Positions 7,272 to 14,765 of a stretch of DNA of 28,445 nt are shown here, in pieces. The stretch is from Avanaerovorax sp964442135 (GTDB taxonomy: Bacteria; Bacillota; Clostridia; Peptostreptococcales; Anaerovoracaceae). The DNA is taken from assembly GCA_964442135.1 (NCBI GenBank), contig CAYTYN010000018.1:1-28445 (forward strand), written 5' to 3'. The notes under the pieces were generated by a model. It ran no database searches and was not told the DNA's origin. It saw only the letters and a program-made list of their open reading frames with translations. Each line of letters opens with the position of its first letter. Position 1 is the first letter of the stretch. Position numbers and translations under genes: made by a program.

Positions 7272-7316
7272 GTTGAACACTTGACAGGTGAACACTTGAC
7301 ATTTGAACACCTGACA
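7272..7316. repeat. Three tandem 15-bp repeats upstream of the MATE promoter
   Basis: The units are GTTGAACACTTGACA (7272-7286), GGTGAACACTTGACA (7287-7301) and TTTGAACACCTGACA (7302-7316). The core TGAACACYTGACA is kept in all three. The array ends seven bases from the -35 box of the MATE promoter, which fits a binding array for an activator or other regulator. The repeats are too short and have no spacers, so they are not a CRISPR array. Confidence 0.85.
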
Positions 7317-7324
7317 ATGAAGAA

Positions 7325-7378
7325 GGAGCTGTCACTCTCAGGCTCTTCTGATACGATTCCCCTTAAGCAGACAGCTCC
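7325..7378 (-). terminator. Probable terminator of the acd-etfB-etfA operon
   Basis: GGAGCTGTC (7325-7333) pairs perfectly with GACAGCTCC (7370-7378) around a 36-base loop. On the minus strand it lies about 35 bases after the etfA stop. It is followed by a pyrimidine-rich TTCTTCATT, not a pure T tract. Confidence 0.5.
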
Positions 7379-7413
7379 GGCTCTTATTTATCCATATGTT
7401 TTTCAGGCATGTA

Positions 7414-8703
7414 CTAGTTAGCCTTTTCAGAGGCTTCGTAGAGGGCCTCAGCCTTGTCCCACTCTTCGATGATCTGCGGGATAACCTTGTAAAGGTCTCC
7501 TACGATACCATAGTCGGCAACCTCGAAGATAGGAGCTTCGGGGTCCTTGTTTATAGCGACAATGATGTCGGAGGTCTGCATTCCGGCCAGGTGCTGAATG
7601 GCTCCGGATATACCGCACGCAAAGTAGATCTTAGGCTTTACAGTAGTACCGGTCTGTCCTACCTGATGGGAATGGTCGATCCATCCGGCGTCTACGCATG
7701 CGCGGGAAGAACCTACGACTCCGCCAACCTTGTCAGCGAACTTCCTGATCAGCTCGAATCCGGAAGCATCTCCCAGACCTCTTCCGCCGGAGCATATGAT
7801 GTCGGCGTCAGTCAGGGATACCATTTCCTTAGCGCTCTTTACAATATCGACGATTTCAACTCTGATGTCAGATGCCGAGATATCAGGCTTGACATTTACC
7901 ACCTCACCGGCAGCACCTTCTATCCTCTCACGCTTGGACATAACGCCGGGTCTTACCGTGGACATCTGAGGCCTTGTGTTAGGACATATGATGGTGGCCA
8001 TCAGGTTTCCTCCGAAAGCAGGACGGGTCTGCTTGATTCCGGTGGAAGTGTCGTTAGGGTCTAAGGAAGAAGTGTCCAGTGTGGTGTTCTTCTTAGCGAA
8101 TTCGATGTAGCTGGAAACCTTAACGTCCAGTCTGGTGCAGTCGGCGGTGAGACCGGTGTTGCATCTGGCGGCAATCCTCGGAGCCAGGTCGCGGCCAATA
8201 TGAGTAGCGCCATAGAGAACGATCTCAGGCTTATATTCGTTTATGGCGTCAGTGATTACCTTAGTGTATCCGTCAGTGGTATAGTTCTTCAGAAGTGGAT
8301 CCTGAATCATGTAAACCTTATCAGCGCCGTACGCGAAGCACTCTGATGCCAGGTTATCGATACCGTCTCCGACGAGAACGGCGCAGACCTGAGTATCGTC
8401 GCTGATCTCCCTTGCCAGCCTGTAGCCTTCGCCGATCAGCTCTAAAGCAACGCTCATAAGCTTGCCTTCTCTTTGCTCAGCGAATACCCATATGTGCTTG
8501 TAACTGCTCAGATCCACGGCCTCGCTCTTAGGAGCCTCTTCGATAGCGTCAAAATTACACTTGGAAACGCAGGCGTTACAGCTGGTGCACTTTGCCTCGT
8601 CCACTACCGCTTTTCTATCTACCATCCGCAGAGCGTCGAAGGGACATGCTTTGACGCAGAGGGTGCAGCCTTTACATTTATCTTTAATAATCTTAATAGC
8701 CAT
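7414..8703 (-). CDS. etfA: Electron transfer flavoprotein alpha subunit with N-terminal ferredoxin domain
   Basis: FAD-binding subunit of an electron transfer flavoprotein. Its 429 residues are about 100 more than a plain EtfA. The extra N-terminus is a bacterial ferredoxin domain with two complete CxxCxxCxxxC motifs (Cys10, 13, 16, 20 and Cys39, 42, 45, 49), enough for two [4Fe-4S] clusters. The C-terminal FAD domain shows GGRGLGD, VGSSRACVDAGW and GQTGTTVKP. The same architecture is known from CarE of the caffeyl-CoA reductase complex and from LctC, both in electron-bifurcating complexes of Acetobacterium woodii. The ATG follows GGGAGG, 14 bases after the etfB stop. Electron bifurcation with ferredoxin is an inference from this architecture and the operon. 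Confidence 0.94.
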   Translation of the reverse strand: MAIKIIKDKCKGCTLCVKACPFDALRMVDRKAVVDEAKCTSCNACVSKCNFDAIEEAPKSEAVDLSSYKHIWVFAEQREGKLMSVALELIGEGYRLAREISDDTQVCAVLVGDGIDNLASECFAYGADKVYMIQDPLLKNYTTDGYTKVITDAINEYKPEIVLYGATHIGRDLAPRIAARCNTGLTADCTRLDVKVSSYIEFAKKNTTLDTSSLDPNDTSTGIKQTRPAFGGNLMATIICPNTRPQMSTVRPGVMSKRERIEGAAGEVVNVKPDISASDIRVEIVDIVKSAKEMVSLTDADIICSGGRGLGDASGFELIRKFADKVGGVVGSSRACVDAGWIDHSHQVGQTGTTVKPKIYFACGISGAIQHLAGMQTSDIIVAINKDPEAPIFEVADYGIVGDLYKVIPQIIEEWDKAEALYEASEKAN

Positions 8704-8717
8704 TGTTATCCTCCCTG

Positions 8718-9512
8718 TTAGATCACGTGCTTAGCCTTAAGGCTTATCAAAAGCTTATCGACAACTTCTTTTTCAGTATCTCCTTCGAGAACTACGCCTT
8801 TACCCTTGGGAGCCGGTGTGAAGGATCTGAAAACGTTAGTCGGAGAAGCCTCAAGACCGACAGTGTTCAGGTCAACCTCGATGTCCTTGGCATTCCATGT
8901 GATCATTTTCTTTTCACCGAAGATACCCTTCGCGCTCATGTATCTCGGAGTATTGAGCTCCTTAATGGCAGTCAGCATACAAGGTGTCTGGATCTTTATG
9001 ATCTCATATCCGTCTTCCAGCTGTCTCTTAACGGTTATATCCTTCATATTGTCGTCGATATGGAACTCCTCTACGTAAGTAACCTGTGGAAGGTTAAGCT
9101 TTTCCGCGATCTGAGGCCCTACCTGAGCGGTATCTCCGTCTATAGCCTGTCTTCCGGCAAGGATAAGGTCAAAGTGGCCGATCTTCTTTATAGCCGCCTC
9201 TATAGTGTTGGAAGTGGCCCAGGTATCGGAACCGCCTACCGCTCTGTCGGAGATGAGGACGCCTTCATCTGCTCCCATCGCGATGCACTCGAAGAGAAGG
9301 TCGTTGGCCTGCGGAGGTCCCATGGTTACAACTGTAATATAGGTGTCAGGATACTTATCCTTAATCTTCAGTGCCTCTTCGAGAGCGTTAGCGTCATCCG
9401 GATTCAGAATGCTCGGAACACCTTCTCTGATAAGAGTACCGGTCTTAGGGTTGATCTTGATAACGTTAGTATCCGGTACCTGCTTTGCGCATACTATGAT
9501 TTTAAAAGCCAT
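8718..9512 (-). CDS. etfB: Electron transfer flavoprotein beta subunit
   Basis: Partner of EtfA. In bifurcating flavoproteins this subunit contacts NADH and holds the bifurcating FAD. The 264 residues have the family signature GRQAIDGDTAQVGPQIAE near 125-140 and the N-terminal KIIVCAKQVPDT. It stands 20 bases after the acyl-CoA dehydrogenase gene and 14 before etfA, each with its own GGAGG-type ribosome site (here GGGAGG before the ATG), so the three subunits should be made together. The order dehydrogenase-etfB-etfA is that of carC-carD-carE and bcd-etfB-etfA. Confidence 0.95.
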   Translation of the reverse strand: MAFKIIVCAKQVPDTNVIKINPKTGTLIREGVPSILNPDDANALEEALKIKDKYPDTYITVVTMGPPQANDLLFECIAMGADEGVLISDRAVGGSDTWATSNTIEAAIKKIGHFDLILAGRQAIDGDTAQVGPQIAEKLNLPQVTYVEEFHIDDNMKDITVKRQLEDGYEIIKIQTPCMLTAIKELNTPRYMSAKGIFGEKKMITWNAKDIEVDLNTVGLEASPTNVFRSFTPAPKGKGVVLEGDTEKEVVDKLLISLKAKHVI

Positions 9513-9532
9513 TTTCTATTCCTCCCGTAATC

Positions 9533-10675
9533 TTATTTCTTGAAAGTCTGAGCCGCGATTACCATCTTCTGAACCTCCGAGGTTCCCTCGTAGATCTCAG
9601 TGATCTTCGCGTCTCTCATCATTCTCTCTACAGGGTAATCCTTAGTGTATCCATATCCACCGTGGAACTGAACGCACTTGGTGGTAACCTTCATAGCAGT
9701 TTCAGAGGCAAAGAGCTTAGCCATAGCAGCGGCTTCGCCGTACTTCATATGCTTATCCTTCATGTCTGCGGCTCTGTAAATCAAAAGTCTGGCCGCTTCA
9801 ATTCTGGTCTTAAGGTCGGCCATCTCGAACTGGAGCGCCTGCATCTGGGACAGCTTCTTTCCGAACTGCTTTCTCTGTCCCATGTACTCCACAGTTACGT
9901 CGAAAGCTCCCTGGGCGATTCCGAGAGCCTGGGAGGCGATACCGATACGTCCGCCGTCCAGCGTAGACATGGCAATCTTAAATCCTTCGCCGACAGCGCC
10001 TAGAAGTCTGTCTTCAGGGATGACGCAATTCTGGAAAATAAGCTCTGTAGTGGAGGAAGCGCAGATACCCATCTTATCCTCAGTCTTACCGATGGAGAAT
10101 CCTTCATCACCCTTCTCAACGATGAAGGAAGATATTCCGTGGTTCCCCTTCTTCTTGTCGGTCATAGCCATAACAACGAATACGTCGGCGTATCCACCGT
10201 TGGTTATGAACACTTTACTTCCGTTGAGCACCCATTTTCCGTCTACAAGCTCAGCCCTGGTCTGCTGTCCGGACGCGTCTGTACCCGCGTTAGGCTCTGT
10301 AAGACCGAAAGCGCCCAGCTTCTTTCCGGAAAGAAGCTGGGGCAGGTACTTGGCCTTCTGCTCCTCCGTTCCGTAATTATAGATAGGCCAGCAGCAGAGG
10401 GAAGTATGGGCAGAGCAGATTACGCCTGTAGACGCACAGACTCTGGACAATTCCTCTACGGTGATCGCATAAGAGATGTGATCTCCGCCGGCTCCGCCGT
10501 ATTCAGCAGGGAAAGGGATTCCCATCAAGCCGTATTTTCCCATTTTTTCTACAGTTTCGGTAGGAAATCTGTGCTCCTGGTCGATGTCCGCCGCTATAGG
10601 CTCCACTTCGTTAGCAGCAAACTCCCTCACCATTTTTCTTATGAATTCCTGTTCCTTCGTCAGTTGAAAGTTCAT
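9533..10675 (-). CDS. Acyl-CoA dehydrogenase (butyryl-CoA dehydrogenase / enoyl-CoA reductase type)
   Basis: FAD enzyme which, with the adjacent flavoprotein, probably reduces an enoyl-CoA to the acyl-CoA. The 380 residues are full length. It resembles clostridial Bcd as I recall it: the N-terminal LTKEQEFIRKMVREFA, GLTEPNAGTD near 134, ITNGG in the middle domain, and the C-terminal YPVERMMRDAKITEIYEGTSE with Glu363 in the position of the catalytic base. The ATG follows AAGGAGG. The operon lacks crotonase, hydroxybutyryl-CoA dehydrogenase and thiolase genes, so the substrate (crotonyl-CoA, a cinnamoyl-type CoA or another enoyl-CoA) stays open. A Rex-like site lies in the promoter region. Confidence 0.93.
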   Translation of the reverse strand: MNFQLTKEQEFIRKMVREFAANEVEPIAADIDQEHRFPTETVEKMGKYGLMGIPFPAEYGGAGGDHISYAITVEELSRVCASTGVICSAHTSLCCWPIYNYGTEEQKAKYLPQLLSGKKLGAFGLTEPNAGTDASGQQTRAELVDGKWVLNGSKVFITNGGYADVFVVMAMTDKKKGNHGISSFIVEKGDEGFSIGKTEDKMGICASSTTELIFQNCVIPEDRLLGAVGEGFKIAMSTLDGGRIGIASQALGIAQGAFDVTVEYMGQRKQFGKKLSQMQALQFEMADLKTRIEAARLLIYRAADMKDKHMKYGEAAAMAKLFASETAMKVTTKCVQFHGGYGYTKDYPVERMMRDAKITEIYEGTSEVQKMVIAAQTFKK

Positions 10676-10763
10676 GTATATGCCTCCTTAAACTATTTAT
10701 AACGGTTCCCCTAAACGAATCGAGCAATCCGAACCGCTTCTGACATTTTTTGAAATCTATAGT

Positions 10764-10781
10764 TTGTTATAAAAATAACAA
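10764..10781. promoter_or_regulatory. Rex-like operator of the acd-etfB-etfA operon
   Basis: TTGTTAT-AAAA-ATAACAA is a perfect 18-bp palindrome that agrees with the clostridial Rex consensus TTGTTAANNNNTTAACAA except for one symmetric change in each half. It lies just downstream of the predicted transcription start of the operon. Rex responds to the NADH/NAD+ ratio and is known to repress butyryl-CoA synthesis genes in clostridia. Assignment to Rex is an inference; rex is not in the window. Confidence 0.7.
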
Positions 10782-10792
10782 CATACCCTTAT

Positions 10793-10821
10793 ATTAAACC
10801 ACCTTTGACCCAATTTCGCAA
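10793..10821 (-). promoter_or_regulatory. Candidate promoter of acd-etfB-etfA
   Basis: On the minus strand TTGCGA (10821-10816), a 17-base spacer and TTTAAT (10798-10793) predict a start near 10786, five bases before the Rex-like palindrome. Bound repressor would then block the start or early elongation. The -35 box is only moderate. Confidence 0.5.
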
Positions 10822-10867
10822 GACATTTTTCCCTCATTGCCGTAATAAAAATGATGCTGGGGTCAAA
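10804..10867. repeat. 8-bp inverted repeat around the acd promoter
   Basis: TTTGACCC (10804-10811) is the exact complement of GGGTCAAA (10860-10867). The first arm lies inside the promoter spacer. The arms are 48 bases apart, too distant for a simple operator; a looping regulator or chance are both possible. Confidence 0.35.
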
Positions 10868-10952
10868 AACCTGTATATACAGCGCCCTGAAATGCTCATA
10901 CCGTTTAGACCTCAACATCGTAAAGTGCTTTAATTTATAAGGGTGTACCGGT

Positions 10953-12137
10953 CTATGAAATCTCTATGATTTCTTCGGACTCCACTGCCTCGCTGATCAG
11001 TCCGTCTACGTCGAGAGCTCTTTCAGACCTCTCTATTCTCTCCAGCTTCGGCTTCGTAACGGGGTGGGGAGGAAGGAACACTGTGCAGCAGTCCTCGTAA
11101 GGCTGTATAGAAGTCTCGAAGGTCCCTATCTCTTCTGCCTCATCCATTATGTCCACCTTGTCCATGGCTATGAGAGGACGCATAACAGCCATCCGGACAG
11201 ACGCATCGGTGACTACCAGTGATTCTGCGGTCTGACTGGCCACCTGTCCGAGATTTTCCCCCGTTATGAGCATCATACATCCGTTCTTCTCCGCGATCTT
11301 CTCTGCGATCCTCATCATGAACCGCCTTACCAGAATGGTAGTCTCTGCCTCCGGACATTTTTCCACTATCTGCTCCTGTATGGGAAGGATATTTATAACG
11401 TGCAATTTAAATCCTCCGCAGTACGACGCCAGTATGGATGCCAGCTCCTCTACCTTCTCCTGTGCCCTGGGGCTGGTATAGGGATAAGAATGGAAGTGAA
11501 CCGCCTCGATGAGCATTCCTCTCTTTGCCATCATCCATGCCGCCACCGGACTGTCTATGCCGCCGGAGAGAAGCACCAGCCCCTTTCCGTTGGTTCCCAG
11601 AGGGAGCCCGCCGAAGCCCGCTATTTTCTGCTGATATATGAAGGTTTTCTCTCTTCTCACATCCACGAACAGATGAATGTCAGGATCGTGGACGTCTACC
11701 CTCAGTACCTTGCAGCCTTTGAGAACCGAAGCGCCTATGCGGCGGGCGATGTCCGGAGACTTTACCGGAAAGGTCTTATCCGCCCGTTTTGCCTCTACCT
11801 TGAAGGTCTTTACACCTTCCTTTTCGATCAGCTCCAGCATGAAATTTACCGCCGCTTCTCCGATTCTGTCCATATCGCTTTCGCACTCCACTGCCGGACT
11901 TATGGACGCTACTCCGAACACCTTGGATATCTCCTTAACTATAGCGTCTCTGTCCAGCTCCTTAGGCGCTCTTGCGAATATGAGCCCCTCGTGGCGGCGC
12001 ACATCTATGCCGGAAAGACCGGCGGCTTTCAGTCTCCTGCCTATCCGCTCCACCAGCATTCTCTCAAAGTACGGCTTATTCATACCCTTCAAAGCGACTT
12101 CACCGCACCTTACTATGAATATATTCTCCTCGTTCAT
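10953..12137 (-). CDS. thiI: tRNA 4-thiouridine synthetase ThiI
   Basis: Adenylates and thiolates uridine 8 of tRNA, and in many bacteria also supplies sulfur to the thiazole of thiamine. The 394 residues comprise a ferredoxin-like N-terminus, a THUMP domain at about 60-165 and a PP-loop domain with SGGIDSP at 191-197. There is no C-terminal rhodanese domain, as is normal in Bacillota. AAGGAG precedes the ATG at a good distance. The stop of the cysteine desulfurase gene is nine bases upstream, which matches the Bacillus pairing of thiI with a dedicated desulfurase as sulfur donor. Confidence 0.95.
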   Translation of the reverse strand: MNEENIFIVRCGEVALKGMNKPYFERMLVERIGRRLKAAGLSGIDVRRHEGLIFARAPKELDRDAIVKEISKVFGVASISPAVECESDMDRIGEAAVNFMLELIEKEGVKTFKVEAKRADKTFPVKSPDIARRIGASVLKGCKVLRVDVHDPDIHLFVDVRREKTFIYQQKIAGFGGLPLGTNGKGLVLLSGGIDSPVAAWMMAKRGMLIEAVHFHSYPYTSPRAQEKVEELASILASYCGGFKLHVINILPIQEQIVEKCPEAETTILVRRFMMRIAEKIAEKNGCMMLITGENLGQVASQTAESLVVTDASVRMAVMRPLIAMDKVDIMDEAEEIGTFETSIQPYEDCCTVFLPPHPVTKPKLERIERSERALDVDGLISEAVESEEIIEIS

Positions 12138-12146
12138 GGTAACTCC

Positions 12147-13307
12147 TTATCTGAAGCTGCCCAGCTTTCTGAATCTCATTACGGCGGCAGCGAGTCTTTC
12201 TACCAGGTAATCCGCTTCCTCCGCCGTATTCAGCGGACTGAAGCTTATCCGCACCGCTCCTTCTATCCTTTTGTCAGAAAGGCCCATGGCCTTTAGAACG
12301 TGGCTCTGTCCCTTTTTATTGGACGAACAGGCTGATCCTGTCGATACGCTTATGCCGTCCTGCTCCAAAGTGTGAAGGAGAACCTCGCCTCTCGTCCCCG
12401 AAAAGGAAACGTTCAGAATCGATGCGGCTCCGTCCTCCGGCCCGTTGACCGCGATATCAGGTATATTATCCTCTATCCCCGACAGGACACGCTGCTTCAG
12501 CTCCGCCAGCCGAGTCAGGTTTTCCCTCCTGTGCCGCTCCATTTCCTCCACAGCTTTGGCGAAGCCCGCTATGCAGGGAGTATTTTCCGTTCCGGAGCGC
12601 ATGCCTCTCTCCTGGCCGCCCCCTACTACGAGCGGTGGCAGCTTAGCTCCTTTTTTCACGTATAAAGCTCCCACCCCTTTAGGGCCGTGAATCTTGTGAC
12701 CGCAGACAGAGATAAGATCAGCTCCGCAGCCTTTAAGATCCGTCTTTCCGTATCCCTGGACAGCGTCGGTATGGAAGGTTATGGCCTTTCCATATCTCTT
12801 CTCAGCCTCCCGTCTTACTTCATCTACAGCCTTCAGGTCCGTTATGGCGCCCGTCTCGTTGTTTACAGCCATTACGGTTATGAGTATGGTATCCTCCGTA
12901 ATGGCGTTCCCTATCTCCTTCGGGTCTATGCGGCATTTGTCGTCTACGCCTACATAGGTCACTCTGTACCCGTCTTCTTCCAATCTCCTGCAGCTTTCAA
13001 GAACCGCGGGGTGCTCTACGGCGGAGGTTATCACGTGTTTTCCGTTCCGTCTCCTTCCTCTGGCAGTTCCCAGTATGGCCCAATTATCGCTCTCCGTCCC
13101 GCCTGAGGTGAACACTATCTCTTCAGCCTTAGCGCCGAAGGACTCCGCCACCTTTTTTCTCGCTTCCTTGACAGCTCTCTCAGCCCGAAGACCCTCTCCA
13201 TAGAGAGAGGACGGGTTTCCCCAGCAGGCTCTCATCATTTCAACCATGACCTCTGTAACAGAGTCCAGCTGTCTCGTTGTAGCGCTGTTATCAAAATAAG
13301 CTAACAT
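12147..13307 (-). CDS. Cysteine desulfurase (NifS/IscS family)
   Basis: PLP enzyme that removes sulfur from cysteine and hands it on as a persulfide. The 386 residues show TSGGTESDNWA near 67-77, the PLP lysine Lys205 in CGHKIHGPKG and the active-site Cys327 in STGSACSSNKKG. It directly precedes thiI, so the likely role is sulfur donor for s4U in tRNA, like NifZ of Bacillus, rather than general Fe-S assembly; no iscU is adjacent. Its ATG lies inside the end of the MATE gene (7-base overlap) and has no strong ribosome site of its own, which suggests translational coupling. Confidence 0.93.
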   Translation of the reverse strand: MLAYFDNSATTRQLDSVTEVMVEMMRACWGNPSSLYGEGLRAERAVKEARKKVAESFGAKAEEIVFTSGGTESDNWAILGTARGRRRNGKHVITSAVEHPAVLESCRRLEEDGYRVTYVGVDDKCRIDPKEIGNAITEDTILITVMAVNNETGAITDLKAVDEVRREAEKRYGKAITFHTDAVQGYGKTDLKGCGADLISVCGHKIHGPKGVGALYVKKGAKLPPLVVGGGQERGMRSGTENTPCIAGFAKAVEEMERHRRENLTRLAELKQRVLSGIEDNIPDIAVNGPEDGAASILNVSFSGTRGEVLLHTLEQDGISVSTGSACSSNKKGQSHVLKAMGLSDKRIEGAVRISFSPLNTAEEADYLVERLAAAVMRFRKLGSFR

Positions 13308-14695
13308 AGATCTCTAACCTTTGACTCATCTATATCTATTACTATGTTTATCCATTTATTGCTTCTGTATCTGGCATATTCCGCAATGGTCTTGAAAATA
13401 TTGCCCAGAGACGCCAGGGCAACGCACCACGGCAGAGACCACCCCAGTATGATTACTCCTGTGTACGCCATGACAACTTCGATGCCCAGGTTGCTGACCA
13501 GCTCTATGACCATGCAAAACAGGGTATCCCCGCCGGCCCTGAGTATACCGCACTGGATAAGGTATGAGAACATCCTTGGTATCATGGTAAACGCAAAGAC
13601 GAAAATGGTAGACATCATCAGCTCAGTGGTTTCCTCGCTGAAATCATATATCACCGCCACCGGATATCTCAGTGCTATAATCATTACCACCATCACGGCC
13701 GTAAAGACGACCCCCAGCCGGAGTATCTTCTTTGTGTAGGCGTAGGCGGTAACCTTATCTCCCCGTCCTAAGGTCTCTCCTATGAGTATCGCCGAACCGT
13801 TGCCGAATCCGAAGAAGGCAGTCTGACAGATCTGGCATACGACGTTGCTCACCTGTATTACCGCCAAGGCGGAAGCTCCTATCCTGCCGTAGGTGGCGAA
13901 GACTATGGCTACTCCCAGGGACCATCCTCCCTCGCTGATAATCACGGGAACCGCCCGTCTCAATATGCTCCTGTACAGGTTCGAATCCCATGCGAATAGA
14001 TTCCTCATGGACTTGTGGAACGGGTGCTCTTTCCAGCAGCCGATATAGACTATCTGAAGGGTCAGCTCGCTGCCTCTGGCCAGGACGGTAGCGAGAGCAG
14101 CACCCCTTACTCCCATCTCCGGGAACGGGCCTATTCCGTATATGAGAAGCCAGTTAAACACCACGTTCACGAGAACGGCCGACCCGCTTATCATAGTAGG
14201 CACCTTCAGGACCTGAATAGTCCTGGAGTTGAAATTTATGGCAAAGGTCAGGGCGGTCACTATATACGAATATGATACCAGCCTGATGTACTCCTCGCCG
14301 TACGCTATGACCTGACTATCGTTAGCGAACAGGGCTATCAGGTTCGGTGCGAAAGCCTGTATGACGCCAAAAAAGAGAAAAGCCGTGACAAGCCCCAAGC
14401 TCATATCGAATCCGAGAATCTTTCTTATGCTCTTAAGATCCTTGGCTCCCCAGAACTGGGCGACGAATACGGCCGCCCCGCTGTACAGTCCGAAACACAA
14501 TATGGCGAATATGCCGAATATCTGGTTCGCGGCTCCCGAACCTGCCAGCTCAGCCTCTCCCAGCCTCCCTATCATTATGGTATCGGCCAGGTTAAGGCCT
14601 GTGTTTATGAGATTTTGGATGATGATAGGGGTGGCGACGGTGATGATTCGCCCATAAAAGGACTGTCCGGACTGAATGATTTCGTTTTTTTCCAT
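13301..14695 (-). CDS. MATE-family antiporter (copy 2)
   Basis: Inner-membrane exporter, 464 residues with hydrophobic segments throughout, paralogous to the protein at 5825-7186. Shared marks are LNLADTIMIGRLGE near the N-terminus, SEGGWSLGV, GILRAGGDTLF and the end RYRSNKWINIV, after which this copy has the extra tail IDIDESKVRDLC. A stop codon two codons before the ATG fixes the start; AGGAG is 13 bases away, rather far. The gene overlaps the cysteine desulfurase gene by seven bases. It starts 42 bases beyond the rny terminator and no clear promoter fits in between, so it may depend on read-through. Its link with sulfur transfer genes is unexplained. Confidence 0.91.
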   Translation of the reverse strand: MEKNEIIQSGQSFYGRIITVATPIIIQNLINTGLNLADTIMIGRLGEAELAGSGAANQIFGIFAILCFGLYSGAAVFVAQFWGAKDLKSIRKILGFDMSLGLVTAFLFFGVIQAFAPNLIALFANDSQVIAYGEEYIRLVSYSYIVTALTFAINFNSRTIQVLKVPTMISGSAVLVNVVFNWLLIYGIGPFPEMGVRGAALATVLARGSELTLQIVYIGCWKEHPFHKSMRNLFAWDSNLYRSILRRAVPVIISEGGWSLGVAIVFATYGRIGASALAVIQVSNVVCQICQTAFFGFGNGSAILIGETLGRGDKVTAYAYTKKILRLGVVFTAVMVVMIIALRYPVAVIYDFSEETTELMMSTIFVFAFTMIPRMFSYLIQCGILRAGGDTLFCMVIELVSNLGIEVVMAYTGVIILGWSLPWCVALASLGNIFKTIAEYARYRSNKWINIVIDIDESKVRDLC

Positions 14696-14736
14696 TCTTT
14701 ATCAATATCTCCTCGTCAAATCGCTTAAAATATTAC

Positions 14737-14761
14737 AAGCTCCCCATTTTTCGGGGAGCTT
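14737..14761 (-). terminator. Intrinsic terminator of rny
   Basis: AAGCTCCCC (14737-14745) and GGGGAGCTT (14753-14761) form a perfect 9-bp stem with a 7-base loop. On the minus strand it comes five bases after the rny stop and is followed by GTAATATTTT. Confidence 0.8.
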
Positions 14762-14765
14762 AGAA

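Noticed and set aside
7272..7316. CRISPR-like repeat cluster
   Set aside because: Only three 15-bp units without spacers, placed at a promoter; no cas genes.
7396..8064. A 222-codon plus-strand frame
   Set aside because: It lies antisense within etfA, whose domains and motifs are clear; the frame has no ribosome site or recognisable protein.
8703..9530. A 275-codon plus-strand frame
   Set aside because: It mirrors etfB over nearly its whole length and shows no motif or start signal.
10871..10882. CTGTATATACAG, a perfect palindrome like an SOS box
   Set aside because: It is four bases shorter than the enteric LexA box, Bacillota use a different LexA motif, and no SOS gene is near.
11400..12296. 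A 298-codon plus-strand frame, the longest shadow frame
   Set aside because: It is antisense to thiI and the cysteine desulfurase gene, both full-length with intact active sites; its translation is rich in Ser, His and Tyr without a pattern.
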